The notes under the pieces were generated by a model, which did not search any database, was not told the DNA's origin, and saw nothing but the letters and a program-made list of their open reading frames with translations. Of a stretch of DNA of 64,000 nt, positions 46,733 through 56,224 are shown piece by piece (position 1 is the first letter of the stretch; each line of letters starts with the position of its first letter). Both the position numbers and the translations under genes were made by a program. Origin of the DNA: Paenibacillus spongiae (lineage in GTDB: Bacteria; Bacillota; Bacilli; Paenibacillales; Paenibacillaceae); the NCBI RefSeq assembly GCF_024734895.1, contig NZ_CP091430.1:4544501-4608500 (forward strand). Reading direction: 5' to 3'.

Positions 46733-47365
46733 TTGGAACATCGCAAAATCATGCATGCAGAACGTCTGCCTTACGACGGCCGGGAAATCATCATCGAAGG
46801 ACCGATTCCTCCGGATGCCCTGTCACGCCTTGCTCTCCATCCGGATCTGGACGCTTTTCGCAGGCCGGCTGAGCAGCATAAAGCGCTTATCGAGATCGCA
46901 GAGCTCGAGGAAGGGCGCATCATTGCAGCACGGGACGGAGAGACGATCGTGGGCTATGTCACGTTTCACTATCCGGACGAGCTGGAGACCTGGTCTGAAG
47001 GCGGTATGGACGATTTAATCGAGCTCGGCGCGATAGAAGTAGCGGACAGCTACCGGTCGCTGGGACTTGGCAAACGAATGATTCGCACTGCATTTGCCGG
47101 CGATCAGCTGGAGAATGCGATCGTGTATACAACGGAATATTATTGGCATTGGGATTTGGAAGGCACCAAGATGAACGTATGGGAATACCGGTCCATGATG
47201 GAGAAATTGATGCAGTCCGTCGGCATGGTTTGGTTTGCGACAGACGATCCCGAGATCTGCGCACATCCCGCTAACTGCTTAATGGTGCGCATTGGCAAGC
47301 ACGTGCCGCTGTCGTCTGTCGAGCAGTTTGACCGCGTACGATTCAGACAACGATTCATGTACTAG
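46733..47365 (+). CDS. acuA: acetoin utilization acetyltransferase AcuA
   Basis: GNAT-family protein acetyltransferase that inactivates AcsA by acetylating its catalytic lysine. The 210-residue product has the GNAT acetyl-CoA loop in ADSYRSLGLGKRM and family segments YTTEYYWHWDLEGTKMNVWEYR. It starts with TTG, 9 bases after AAAGGAG. It is 22 bases upstream of acuC; the CBS-domain gene acuB that lies between them in B. subtilis is absent. Confidence 0.94.
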   Translation: MEHRKIMHAERLPYDGREIIIEGPIPPDALSRLALHPDLDAFRRPAEQHKALIEIAELEEGRIIAARDGETIVGYVTFHYPDELETWSEGGMDDLIELGAIEVADSYRSLGLGKRMIRTAFAGDQLENAIVYTTEYYWHWDLEGTKMNVWEYRSMMEKLMQSVGMVWFATDDPEICAHPANCLMVRIGKHVPLSSVEQFDRVRFRQRFMY

Positions 47366-47387
47366 TGAGGAAGGACGATGAGGACCG

Positions 47388-48566
47388 ATGACGGCTAATG
47401 CCGTATTTATCCATCATCCGGGAACTGCCCGGTATCAATTCAATGTTGACCATCCCTTTCATCCGCACAGGCTGACGCTGACGCTCGATTTGCTCGAGTC
47501 CGCGGGCGCGCTGGATGCAGCCGATCGTATCGAACCCGAGCCGGCGGATGAAAGCATGCTCGCACTCGTCCACCGTGACGACTATATGAAAGCGGTTAAA
47601 CAGTTAAGCGCCGACCGTCCGGACCCGGAATGGGTGATCCAGGCGGAGCGTTATGGACTGCGCTCCGAGGATACTCCTTTCTTCCCGGGCATGCACGAGG
47701 CCGCTATGGCCGTTGTAAGCGGCTCTGTATGTGCGGCGGACCTGGTTATGTCCGGACAGGCTCTGCACGCTTACCACATGGCTGGAGGCCTTCACCACGC
47801 GTTTCCTGACCGCGGCTCGGGCTTCTGCGTCTATAATGACGCCGCTATCGCTATTTCACATATCCGCAAGCGATACGGGGCTCGGGTGCTTTATATCGAT
47901 ACAGACGTTCATCACGGGGACGGCGTGCAGTGGACCTTTTACAATGACCCGGACGTCTGCACGTATTCCATTCACGAAACCGGCAAGTTTCTGTTTCCCG
48001 GGACCGGTTATGTATACGAACGAGGCAATGAGCATGGACGCGGAGCCGCGGTCAACGTCCCCGTAGAGCCGTACACCGAGGACGACTCATGGCTGGAAAG
48101 CTTTCAGACCTCGATCGAGAAAATAACGGCTGCGTTCAAACCGGACATCATCGTCAGCCAGCATGGCTGTGATGCGCATGCATTCGATCCGCTGTCTCAT
48201 ACCTATTGCAGCATGAGGATCTATCAAGCCATGCCGGCCATCATACATCGGCTTGCCCATAAGCACGCAGGCGGCCGTTGGGTTGCCGTCGGCGGCGGAG
48301 GCTATGACATGTGGCGGGTCGTTCCGCGCGCCTGGGCGCTGGTCTGGCTTGAGATGACAGACCATCCCTTGGCGGCTAAGCTCGCTGAAGCAGGCGCTAA
48401 CGAACCGCTGCCCCAAACGTGGAGATCGCATTGGAGCGGACTGAGTCCGGACGAGCTTCCCGAATATTGGCTCGACGATACGTCAACTTGGCCGGCGATG
48501 CCAAGGCGCAATGAAATCGAAGAGAAGAACAGACAGACGACGAATCTGGCCATCCAAGAGCATTAA
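47388..48566 (+). CDS. acuC: AcuC, class I histone-deacetylase-like protein deacetylase
   Basis: Zn-dependent deacetylase that restores AcsA activity. The 392-residue protein has the HDAC motifs GGLHHAFPDRGSGFC, YIDTDVHHGDGVQ (metal Asp and His), ISQHGCDAHAFDPL-like VSQHGCDAHAFDPLS and GGGGYDMWRV. Length matches B. subtilis AcuC (387). Co-transcribed with acuA. Confidence 0.95.
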   Translation: MTANAVFIHHPGTARYQFNVDHPFHPHRLTLTLDLLESAGALDAADRIEPEPADESMLALVHRDDYMKAVKQLSADRPDPEWVIQAERYGLRSEDTPFFPGMHEAAMAVVSGSVCAADLVMSGQALHAYHMAGGLHHAFPDRGSGFCVYNDAAIAISHIRKRYGARVLYIDTDVHHGDGVQWTFYNDPDVCTYSIHETGKFLFPGTGYVYERGNEHGRGAAVNVPVEPYTEDDSWLESFQTSIEKITAAFKPDIIVSQHGCDAHAFDPLSHTYCSMRIYQAMPAIIHRLAHKHAGGRWVAVGGGGYDMWRVVPRAWALVWLEMTDHPLAAKLAEAGANEPLPQTWRSHWSGLSPDELPEYWLDDTSTWPAMPRRNEIEEKNRQTTNLAIQEH

Positions 48567-48569
48567 GCA

Positions 48570-48630
48570 CAAGAAAGGCTATCCCCTTCAGCCTTGTCCG
48601 CGAGGAACGCTGGCTGTTTGGAGATAGCCT
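48570..48630 (-). terminator. terminator between acuC and mtnN
   Basis: Long imperfect hairpin with outer arms AGGCTATC / GATAGCCT and inner CAGCC / GGCTG. The minus-strand side ends in TTTCTTG, so it mainly serves mtnN-ccpA; it may also act on acuC transcripts. Confidence 0.75.
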
Positions 48631-48644
48631 AATTAAACAGGATC

Positions 48645-49349
48645 TTACATTCGCTGAATCATATCGTCAATGATACGATGTGAATTTACTGCCGCTTCAA
48701 CCGTAAATTCGGAGAAGTTAACATGCGCGGAACCGTCCGCTTTGTCCGACATCGCGCGAATGACGACGAACGGCGTATCGTTCATAGCGCAAACCTGCGC
48801 AAGAGCGGCGCCTTCCATTTCCGTACATGCTCCGTTCAACTCTTCATGAAGGAGCCGAACCGCTTCGCGGGAAGCGACGAACTGGTCTCCGGACAGCACC
48901 TTGCCCCGTACGCTCCGCCCGGGAAACAACCGATCGCAAGCATCAAGCGCAAGCTCGATTAGACGGGAATCCGCTTCATATTCCCATACGTCCTGATACG
49001 GAACTTGTCCGCGGGCAAAGCCGAGCGGGGTACAGTCCATATCATGCTGAAGGCATGTCGTCGAAACGACGATATCCCCAATATTCAAGGATGGATCTAC
49101 TGCGCCTGCCACGCCTGTGAACAGCACGCAGTCTACACCCGCATCAATCATCAGCTGCGTACAAACCGCCGCGTTCACTTTGCCGACGCCGGATTTGCAG
49201 AAAATAACCGGACGCCCGTGAAGGGTTCCTTCTACATACGTAATGCCCGCCTTCTCGAACGATACCGACGTCTGAACATGCTTATGGAGCAGGTCAATCT
49301 CTTCTGCCATCGCACCGATGATACCAATCTTGTTGTACGTCGATGCCAT
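48645..49349 (-). CDS. mtnN: 5'-methylthioadenosine/S-adenosylhomocysteine nucleosidase
   Basis: Cleaves adenine from MTA and SAH in methionine recycling and LuxS-linked pathways. The 234-residue protein begins [21 protein letters not shown], has the nucleoside-phosphorylase fold GVGKVNAA, the LFTGVAGAVDP loop, CTEMEGAALAQV with the ribose-binding Glu, and RAMSDKADG with the catalytic Asp. Its ATG overlaps the ccpA stop by one base (TAATG), an unusual coupling of a metabolic gene to ccpA. Confidence 0.95.
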   Translation of the reverse strand: MASTYNKIGIIGAMAEEIDLLHKHVQTSVSFEKAGITYVEGTLHGRPVIFCKSGVGKVNAAVCTQLMIDAGVDCVLFTGVAGAVDPSLNIGDIVVSTTCLQHDMDCTPLGFARGQVPYQDVWEYEADSRLIELALDACDRLFPGRSVRGKVLSGDQFVASREAVRLLHEELNGACTEMEGAALAQVCAMNDTPFVVIRAMSDKADGSAHVNFSEFTVEAAVNSHRIIDDMIQRM

Positions 49350-50353
49350 TATTTATTGCCCACCGATTGGCGTGTTACGACCTCGTGCGGAAGTACGACC
49401 TTCGCATGTTCGACCGTTTCCTTCTTCATTAGTTTCGTCAGTAGACGCATGGAGACCGCACCGATATCATACATCGGCTGTGCCACTGCAGTAAGCTGCG
49501 GACGCACCATTGAAGCCATTCGGCTATTATCTACGCTGATAACCGAAATATCTTCCGGAACTTTAAGGCCGTAATCTTGAATGCAATGAATGGCGCCGAT
49601 GGCCATCTCATCCGTTGCCGAGAATACCGCCGTTGGGCGCTTAGGCAGCTCCAGGAAGTACTTCATCGCATCTACGCCGGATTCATACCGGTAATTGCCG
49701 ATGCGTACAAGCTCCTCGTCATACGGGATACCTGCCGATTGCAGCGCACGCTTATACCCTTGGAAGCGGGCGTAGCCGTTAGCCGGATCCTGAAGCGTTC
49801 CGCTAATCATTCCGATCGAGGTATGTCCTTGCTTGATCAGGAGCTGAACGGCATCGAATGCAGCCGCTTCGTGGTCGATATCGACCGAAGGGATAGCGCC
49901 GTTCTCATCCGTCGTTGCACAGAGCACAATCGGAACGTTAGCTGTTTTGAAAGCTTGCGCATGCTCTTCCGTTACCGTTCCGCCCATGAACAATAGCCCG
50001 TCTACCTGTTTCTCCAGCAGCGTGTTGATGACGCGGATTTCTTTGTCCTTCTTCTTGTCCGCGTTACACAGAATAATATTATAGTGGTACATGTTTGCGA
50101 TATCTTCGATACCCCGTGCGACTTCGGCGAAGATCGCATTCGAAATATCAGGAATTACGACGCCAACGGTCGTTGTTTTCTTGCTCGCTAAACCACGCGC
50201 GACGGCATTGGGACGATAGCCCAGTCGTTCGATCGCTTCGAATACTTTCTTCCGCGTTTGAGGCTTCACGTTCGGGTTATTATTCACGACCCTGGAAACC
50301 GTTGCCATCGAAACGCCTGCTTCTCTTGCTACATCATAAATAGTTACCGTCAC
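49349..50353 (-). CDS. ccpA: catabolite control protein A
   Basis: LacI-family master regulator of carbon catabolite repression; it binds cre sites when complexed with HPr-Ser-P or Crh-P. The helix-turn-helix reads [20 protein letters not shown] with hinge [13 protein letters not shown], followed by the periplasmic-binding-like core. The GTG at 50353 (product [12 protein letters not shown]) matches the family N-terminus and has GGAG 9 bases upstream; an ATG at 50368 lacks a site. Product 334 residues. Location near acsA/acu and ytxJ agrees with B. subtilis. Confidence 0.95.
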   Translation of the reverse strand: MTVTIYDVAREAGVSMATVSRVVNNNPNVKPQTRKKVFEAIERLGYRPNAVARGLASKKTTTVGVVIPDISNAIFAEVARGIEDIANMYHYNIILCNADKKKDKEIRVINTLLEKQVDGLLFMGGTVTEEHAQAFKTANVPIVLCATTDENGAIPSVDIDHEAAAFDAVQLLIKQGHTSIGMISGTLQDPANGYARFQGYKRALQSAGIPYDEELVRIGNYRYESGVDAMKYFLELPKRPTAVFSATDEMAIGAIHCIQDYGLKVPEDISVISVDNSRMASMVRPQLTAVAQPMYDIGAVSMRLLTKLMKKETVEHAKVVLPHEVVTRQSVGNK

Positions 50354-50426
50354 GGTCCTTCTCTCCATTAACTCAAATTTTCAGGTCTCGCTCCGCATTA
50401 CTTTATCGTAATGATACGACAAAATA

Positions 50427-50783
50427 TTACTTTTCGCAATGATGCCCGAGATGTTCGTCTAATGTCGAGTACGTTATGCGCCAATGCGAAGCATGCCAAA
50501 CCACTTTTCCGTTCTCCACCAAAATCGTCTGAGGCGACTCATGTTTCAGCGATAATTTCGCAGAAATGGCTTCTGACACCACCCGGTTCTCTACAACGAG
50601 GACGAGAACGCAATTCAATGCCGACTGCTCCGCATCCTCGACCCAATTCGACAATTCCTCGAATGCGCCGGCGCTCGTTGGACAATGCGTGCTGTGTTTG
50701 AAGATGAGCAGCGGCCTGTCTTGCGATGAGGCATAAGCTTCTTCCCACTGGTCTAACGTCATCAGATTGCGAATCTGTTCCAT
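50427..50783 (-). CDS. ytxJ: bacillithiol-system thioredoxin-like protein YtxJ
   Basis: A 118-residue thioredoxin-fold, monothiol bacilliredoxin-type protein that de-bacillithiolates proteins. The active loop is FKHSTHCPTSAGA with a single cysteine, and the cis-Pro segment is HESPQTILVENGKVVW. The family is known next to ccpA in B. subtilis. It implies bacillithiol as the cell thiol. Confidence 0.92.
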   Translation of the reverse strand: MEQIRNLMTLDQWEEAYASSQDRPLLIFKHSTHCPTSAGAFEELSNWVEDAEQSALNCVLVLVVENRVVSEAISAKLSLKHESPQTILVENGKVVWHASHWRITYSTLDEHLGHHCEK

Positions 50784-50854
50784 GACCTCACTCCATTATT
50801 AGAACGTCCTTTACATCTTGACACCCGATCGGTGTTATGTTCGGGAACATCCGG

Positions 50855-51262
50855 TTACACCACGCTCCGGCTTAATTGAACGAGCCGCTTATGTATGTCA
50901 GCAACCCATACCTCATCCTGGGTCGATCGCGCCATCGTATACAAATCAAGAAGCATATTGATCCGGTCTTGAATCATGGATTTCACGACTGCCGGATCCG
51001 TGCTTCGTCGGTCATGATAAGCCTCTACTAACAAATCTGCCCATTCATTCCACTCGTTAAACAAATAAGTCTGTTTTACGGGTTGCGAGCCCAGTTTTCC
51101 GATCAATCCGGTCAGGTCGGGCTTAACCTCCGGAAATACCTCGCTGCGGTTGCAACTCTGGCAAGAATAAATCGGCACATTATCAATCTCTACCTTGCCG
51201 GAATAAATGACGGTTCGCAGCTTCATCGGCATCACATCGCCGCAAGGACAACGCTTTTGCAA
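50855..51262 (-). CDS. small protein with CxC...CxxC zinc-finger-like motif
   Basis: A 135-residue hypothetical protein starting with TTG (QKRCPCGDVMPM), chosen because AAGGAG lies 9 bases upstream; the open frame to 51406 has no site and would nearly meet the VanZ gene. CPCG and CQSCNR (about residues 5-40) look like a four-Cys zinc site, reminiscent of YgiT/MqsA-type fingers, but the second helix-turn-helix domain of MqsA is absent. The rest is helical (NEWNEWADLLVEAYHDR). Function unknown. Confidence 0.75.
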   Translation of the reverse strand: MQKRCPCGDVMPMKLRTVIYSGKVEIDNVPIYSCQSCNRSEVFPEVKPDLTGLIGKLGSQPVKQTYLFNEWNEWADLLVEAYHDRRSTDPAVVKSMIQDRINMLLDLYTMARSTQDEVWVADIHKRLVQLSRSVV

Positions 51263-51395
51263 ATTGGTCCACTCCTTCTCGTGACAAAAGCATGATTTCC
51301 GATAACGGAAAAACAGTGCTTGACGATAAAGTATTCGACCTATTTCGCTTAAAGTCCTCCTAGAAGCGGCATTGTAATTTTTGCATGATTTCGCT

Positions 51396-51842
51396 TTATG
51401 ATGCAATTTTTCGCCAGCGTGTCCGAATGAAAGGAATTGCGGTCAAGATCACCGCAATGGAAGCTCCAATAGCATCGTTGCGCACATCATAGATATCCGG
51501 CGAGCGGCCGCCCACGAAAGATTGATGATATTCATCGGAAACGCCATACAGTGTACAAAGGAAAACAATAAGAATCTTCACCGTTAAGCGGTCGGAGCTT
51601 TTGCCGAACGCATAATCAAACGTCAGCCCGAGGACAAAGTACGAAACAAAGTGCCCCCAGTCAAAGCTGGTCATGAATGGAAATAGCTTCTGAAACCAAG
51701 GCAGAACGGTACCAAGCTCGTCGCCCGTTCGCGAGGAGAAAGCGAATATAACAGCCATCCAGGCAACAGCGGGAAGGAATCGAAGCCAGCCCCGCTTGAT
51801 GCGACTTGTCTTTGATGCAGCAGCGTACTCGGTTTGCTTCAA
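51396..51842 (-). CDS. VanZ-family membrane protein
   Basis: A 148-residue protein with about four membrane helices. VanZ-family features are WAVIFAFSS-like WMAVIFAFSSRTG, WGHFVSYFVLG and the loop GVSDEYHQSFVGGRSPDIYDVRNDAIGA. VanZ raises teicoplanin tolerance in enterococci, but chromosomal relatives have no proven role. No vanA-type genes lie nearby, so a resistance role should not be assumed. Confidence 0.88.
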   Translation of the reverse strand: MKQTEYAAASKTSRIKRGWLRFLPAVAWMAVIFAFSSRTGDELGTVLPWFQKLFPFMTSFDWGHFVSYFVLGLTFDYAFGKSSDRLTVKILIVFLCTLYGVSDEYHQSFVGGRSPDIYDVRNDAIGASIAVILTAIPFIRTRWRKIAS

Positions 51843-51937
51843 TGGTTGCCCTCCGTTACAATTAATGAGAATGAATAATTTAGGAATGAATAGGAATGCC
51901 CCTTAACCGCGGCAGACTATTCGGAAAGGATGTTCTC

Positions 51938-52459
51938 ATGACCTTACAAGGAAAAACAATTATTTGCCTGCTCGATGACGAATTCGAAGATTTGGAATTA
52001 TGGTATCCGGTATATCGCGTACGCGAGGAAGGCGCTGTCGTGCTCTTCGCGGGACCGGAGAAAGGCCGCACGCATATTGGCAAATACGGCGTACCCGCCA
52101 AGGCGGATCTATCCTTCGACGAGATGGACGGCAGCCGGATCGACGGTTTGCTCGTACCGGGAGGATGGGCGCCGGACAAGCTTCGACGCTATCCTCAAGT
52201 GCTTCGGCTCGTGCAAGAAATGGACGAGGCACGTAAACCGATCGGTCAAATTTGCCATGCCGGATGGGTGCTCATCTCGGCTAAGATTCTTCAAGGCCGC
52301 AAAGTGACGTCAACGCCAGGCATTCGCGATGATATGGAGAATGCAGGAGCAGTTTGGTACGACGAAGCTGTCGTTGTGGACGGCAATATCGTCTCGGCAC
52401 GCCGTCCTCCGGATTTGCCGCCATATGCCAAAGCATTCGTGGACGCACTGCGCAGTTAA
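51938..52459 (+). CDS. DJ-1/PfpI family protein
   Basis: A 173-residue protein of the class I amidotransferase-like fold. The nucleophile elbow is QICHAGWVLIS with Cys about residue 106, and a conserved Glu sits in LDDEFEDLELWYP. Members include the general stress protein YfkM and proposed deglycases or chaperones; the activity is disputed. The ATG at 51938 (MTLQGKTIICLL) follows AAAGGA. Single gene between VanZ and ptsI. Confidence 0.9.
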   Translation: MTLQGKTIICLLDDEFEDLELWYPVYRVREEGAVVLFAGPEKGRTHIGKYGVPAKADLSFDEMDGSRIDGLLVPGGWAPDKLRRYPQVLRLVQEMDEARKPIGQICHAGWVLISAKILQGRKVTSTPGIRDDMENAGAVWYDEAVVVDGNIVSARRPPDLPPYAKAFVDALRS

Positions 52460-52493
52460 TGAACGTCCCTGCTATTCGGATCGGCGTGGTCCG

Positions 52494-54233
52494 TTATTGC
52501 TCGGAACCCATGTCGAATTGCCGATGAAATGCATTCAAGCTCTCATGGATTTCCGCACTTGTCCGGCATTGCATTAAATCATCGAACAATGAACGGCTGT
52601 CTTGCTGCCTTAGGCTAAGCAGCCGTTCTTTTATAGGCAGAATCGCATGTGCGGACATACTCAGCTCATCGACGTCGAGTGCCAGCCAGATGGGCAGCGC
52701 CCGGACATCTCCTGCCAGCTCTCCGCAGACGCCAATATGCGTTCCATTGCGCTTCGCTGCTTCCACCGTCATCTTCAGCATGCGCAGGACAGCAGGATGA
52801 TAAGGCTCATAGAGGTGAGATATTTGATCGTTCATCCGGTCTACGGCCAGCGTGAACTGTACCAGATCATTCGTGCCGATACTGAAGAAGTCCACTTCTT
52901 TCGCCAGCATATCCGCAATCATGACTGCGGCTGGCAGCTCGATCATAATTCCGACCTCAATGTCGTTATTGAAGGCGATGCCCTCCGCTTGCAGCTCGCG
53001 CTTGGCTTCCTCCAGCAGCGCATTGGCCCCTCGGACCTCTTCGACGGACGATATGAGCGGATACATGATTTTCACTTCGCCATATGCACTCGTGCGCAGT
53101 ATGGCTCTTAGCTGCGTTTTGAACAGATCCGTTTTGTCCAGGCAAATGCGTATGGCACGATAGCCGAGAAACGGATTCTCCTCTTCCGGAAGCTCGAAAT
53201 AGTCCAGATGTTTATCCCCGCCGATATCGAGCGTGCGAATAATAAGCGATCTTCCGCTGAGCTGTTCCGCCACGTTCCGGTAGACGTCGGTCTGTTCCTC
53301 TTCCTTCGGCAGACGGTTGCGGTCCATATAGAGAAATTCGGTCCGGAACAGCCCTACCCCGCTCGTCCCGCTGCTGAGGGCAACGTCCAGCTCCTTGATG
53401 GAGCTTATATTGGCCGACAGCTCGATTACTTTGCCGTCCGGCGTCACAGAGCGGACTTGAGCGATTCCCTTAAGCCGTTGTCCGGCTTCTCTCTGGCGGT
53501 GCTGCTGCTCGGTATAATAGTCGATGAGCTTATCGTTCGGTTCCAGATGCACAATACCAGTGGCACCATCGATGATAAGCATATCTCCCGTTTGGATCAC
53601 ATGATCCAGCTTGCCTTCAATACCGACGACAAGCGGCACGCCCAGCGCTCTCGCCATGATCGAGGAATGCGAAGTCGTGCTGCCTGCCAGTGTGGCAATG
53701 CCGAGCACATGGTTGGGGTTTAGATGGGCGAGCTGCGATGGGGACAGCTCCTTGGCAACGAGAATGAAAGGCTGCGTATCGGCGGGAAGCGTAATTTCCG
53801 GCGCGCCTAGCAGATGCTTCAGCAGCCGGTTGCCGACGTCTTTGATGTCCAGTGCGCGCTCTTTCATATATTCGTCATCGAGCAGATCGAACATCGTTAC
53901 GAAATGATCGATGGCTTCCTTGACCGCGACTTCAGCGGCTTTATATTGGCGCTGGATAATCCCTTGAATTTCATTCATGAATACGGGGTCTTCCAAAATG
54001 GCAATGTGCGCATCGAAGATGTAGCTCTCTTCGGTTCCGACCACTTCCCGAAGCTCGTCTTTCATCTGCTCGATCTCACTCTTGGACGTGCGGATTCCTT
54101 CATATAGCCGATCGAACTCTCTGGCTAAATCTCCAACGTCGATTTTCTGTTCCGGTAAATCCCATTCCCAATTCGGCAGTACGAACGCTTTACCGATCGC
54201 AATACCAGCAGAAGCTCCTATTCCATGAATCAT
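52494..54233 (-). CDS. ptsI: PTS enzyme I (phosphoenolpyruvate-protein phosphotransferase)
   Basis: Transfers phosphate from PEP to HPr. The 579-residue protein begins MIHGIGASAGIAIGKAF, has phospho-His189 in GSTTSHSSIMAR, the PEP-binding region GLFRTEFLYMDR and the C-terminal GVCGELAGD with the conserved cysteine. The ATG overlaps the EIICBA stop (ATGA), so the longer open frame to 54326 is not used. In most Bacillota ptsI follows ptsH; here it follows the sugar permease and no ptsH is nearby. Confidence 0.95.
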   Translation of the reverse strand: MIHGIGASAGIAIGKAFVLPNWEWDLPEQKIDVGDLAREFDRLYEGIRTSKSEIEQMKDELREVVGTEESYIFDAHIAILEDPVFMNEIQGIIQRQYKAAEVAVKEAIDHFVTMFDLLDDEYMKERALDIKDVGNRLLKHLLGAPEITLPADTQPFILVAKELSPSQLAHLNPNHVLGIATLAGSTTSHSSIMARALGVPLVVGIEGKLDHVIQTGDMLIIDGATGIVHLEPNDKLIDYYTEQQHRQREAGQRLKGIAQVRSVTPDGKVIELSANISSIKELDVALSSGTSGVGLFRTEFLYMDRNRLPKEEEQTDVYRNVAEQLSGRSLIIRTLDIGGDKHLDYFELPEEENPFLGYRAIRICLDKTDLFKTQLRAILRTSAYGEVKIMYPLISSVEEVRGANALLEEAKRELQAEGIAFNNDIEVGIMIELPAAVMIADMLAKEVDFFSIGTNDLVQFTLAVDRMNDQISHLYEPYHPAVLRMLKMTVEAAKRNGTHIGVCGELAGDVRALPIWLALDVDELSMSAHAILPIKERLLSLRQQDSRSLFDDLMQCRTSAEIHESLNAFHRQFDMGSEQ

Positions 54234-56113
54234 TCTGTATCCCCTCCACTGCTTCTCTCTTTCAATACAACCGACATGACTGACGCTTGTCCTCGTTTCA
54301 CGCTCTTGAACGGCGCGAAGCTCCAAGAGGAGACACGATCGGAATTCGTAATCACCATCGGTGTTGCAAGTGATTTAGAGCCGGCACGGACACGCTGCAG
54401 GTCGAACCTGATCAGCAGTTGACCGGGCTTCACCTGATCCCCTTCCTCTACAACCGCGGTAAAACCCGCTCCTTTCATCTGCGACGTATCGATGCCGATA
54501 TGAAGCAGGACGTCAAGTCCTTCAGGCGTTCGAATCCCTATCGCATGCAAGGTTGGATATAAATGGACAACCTTTCCGTTCACAGGCGATACCAGCTCGC
54601 CTTTATCCGGTAAGAACGCGACGCCATCGCCGACTAGCTTCCCTGCGAAGATCGGATCCGGAACTTCGCTAAGCGGTATCATCCGCCCTTGCATAGGGGA
54701 ACTGAACAGAACTCGGGACAAATCGCGGCGTATCGCCTTGTCCATCTCTTCCCGGATAAGCTCCGAATAGGTGCCGAAAACGATTTGCACGTTGCCGCCG
54801 CCCAAACGAATGACGCCTGCCGCTCCCAAGTTTTTGAGCGCGTTCGTATCGATCAGCTTATCGCTGGCTACCTTCAGGCGAAGCCTCGTAATGCAGGCTT
54901 CCATCTGCTGTATGTTCTCCTTGCCGCCAATCGCCTGCAGAATAAGCGGAGCCCGATAAGGTATGTCGCCCGCCCATTCGTCAAGCTGGGATCCTTCCTC
55001 TCGGCCCGGCGTCGGAATACGGAAGCGTCTGATTGCCCATCGGAAGAGAAAATAGTAAATCATCCCGAATACGATACCGATTGGCAGCAGCAGCCAGCCT
55101 CGAGTAGCCAAGTGCTCGTTAATCAAATAATCGATCGCGCCGGCGGAGAAGGAAAAACCGTGCCGGATGCCCAGTTCATATGTAATCCACATGATAACGC
55201 CCGAGAGCAGAGCATGGACAACGAACAAATATGGTGCGACGAAAAGAAAAGCGAACTCGATCGGTTCCGTGACGCCCGTTAAAAAGGAAGCGAGCGCCGC
55301 CGACATAAACGTCACGCGAATTTTGGGCTTTAAGTCTTCCCTTGCCTCATGAATTATGGCAAAGGCGATGGCCGGCAGCGCAAACATCATCGTCGGATAT
55401 AAGCCGGCCATGAATGCTCCGGCGGTCGGATCACCGGCGAAGAAACGCGGCAAATCCCCGAATACCATCGATCCGTCCGACAGCTCGTACCCACCTACCT
55501 GAAACCAAAATACGTGGGAGACGAGATGATGCAGGCCGAAAACGACGAGAATACGCAGGACGAATCCGAAGAGAAAGACCCCAAAGCCGCCTCCGGATGA
55601 AACGATATTGCCTAGCTCAACCATGAGATCTCTAATATTAGGAGCTATTTCGACCATCAGAATGCCCCAGAAGGCTGCAAAAAAACTGACGATCAACGGT
55701 ACGAAGCGCGGACCGCCAAAAAATTGAATATACTCGGGCAGCTTAATGGACTTATACCGCTCATTAAATAAACTGGTCACATATCCAATCATCGCACCGG
55801 TAAGCACGGTTGGTTCCAGTTCGTACCGGCTGGCTCCGATAATGCTTGTATAGATAAACATCCCCGCCAATGCCGCTAATCCGGCTGAGATGGCATTGCC
55901 GGTCATGCCCATTGCTACGCCAAAGGCAAATAAATACGGCAGAAACGCGAACAGCGCATACCCGGCCGTCTGCAGGTGGCCCGGCATGCCCGGCATGCCG
56001 AAACTCTCCCATGGCAAGCCGCTTAAGCTCAAAAATATTGCAGCTGCGGGAAGCACGATCATAGGCAGCATAAGCGACCTTCCCAGCTGCTGCAGTTGCC
56101 CCATCACATTCAT
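54230..56113 (-). CDS. PTS EIICBA permease, glucose/N-acetylglucosamine class
   Basis: A 627-residue fused permease. EIIC (about 1-365, ten or so helices) has HHLVSHVFWFQVG and FLTGVTEPIEFAFLF. EIIB (about 385-465) has phospho-Cys407 in MEACITRLRL. EIIA (about 475-615) has the His pair His523 (TLHAIGI) and His538 (LLHIGIDT), the latter phosphorylated. Domain order C-B-A matches PtsG and NagE; the sequence alone does not tell glucose from GlcNAc. It is coupled to ptsI. A cre-like site and a leader hairpin lie upstream. Confidence 0.92.
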   Translation of the reverse strand: MNVMGQLQQLGRSLMLPMIVLPAAAIFLSLSGLPWESFGMPGMPGHLQTAGYALFAFLPYLFAFGVAMGMTGNAISAGLAALAGMFIYTSIIGASRYELEPTVLTGAMIGYVTSLFNERYKSIKLPEYIQFFGGPRFVPLIVSFFAAFWGILMVEIAPNIRDLMVELGNIVSSGGGFGVFLFGFVLRILVVFGLHHLVSHVFWFQVGGYELSDGSMVFGDLPRFFAGDPTAGAFMAGLYPTMMFALPAIAFAIIHEAREDLKPKIRVTFMSAALASFLTGVTEPIEFAFLFVAPYLFVVHALLSGVIMWITYELGIRHGFSFSAGAIDYLINEHLATRGWLLLPIGIVFGMIYYFLFRWAIRRFRIPTPGREEGSQLDEWAGDIPYRAPLILQAIGGKENIQQMEACITRLRLKVASDKLIDTNALKNLGAAGVIRLGGGNVQIVFGTYSELIREEMDKAIRRDLSRVLFSSPMQGRMIPLSEVPDPIFAGKLVGDGVAFLPDKGELVSPVNGKVVHLYPTLHAIGIRTPEGLDVLLHIGIDTSQMKGAGFTAVVEEGDQVKPGQLLIRFDLQRVRAGSKSLATPMVITNSDRVSSWSFAPFKSVKRGQASVMSVVLKERSSGGDTE

Positions 56114-56182
56114 CTACAATCCTCCTTCCTGACGATATTGCTGCTGTAACGGGGTAATCCTCACGTCAAGGAATCAATTGCT

Positions 56183-56217
56183 AAAAATCCACTGCAAGAG
56201 GCTGTTTACAGCCAGTG
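56183..56217 (-). terminator. terminator-like hairpin in the EIICBA leader
   Basis: Minus-strand hairpin with outer CACTG / CAGTG and inner GGCTG / CAGCC, then GATTTTT, 70 bases upstream of the EIICBA start. It could be an attenuator controlled by an antiterminator, or a second terminator of the repeat-protein gene. I see no clear ribonucleic antiterminator sequence. Confidence 0.5.
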
Positions 56218-56224
56218 ATTTGAT

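Noticed and set aside
51396-51842. Glycopeptide resistance cluster, suggested by a VanZ-like gene
   Set aside because: No vanHAX, vanRS or other resistance gene is nearby; VanZ-fold proteins are common in Bacillota chromosomes.
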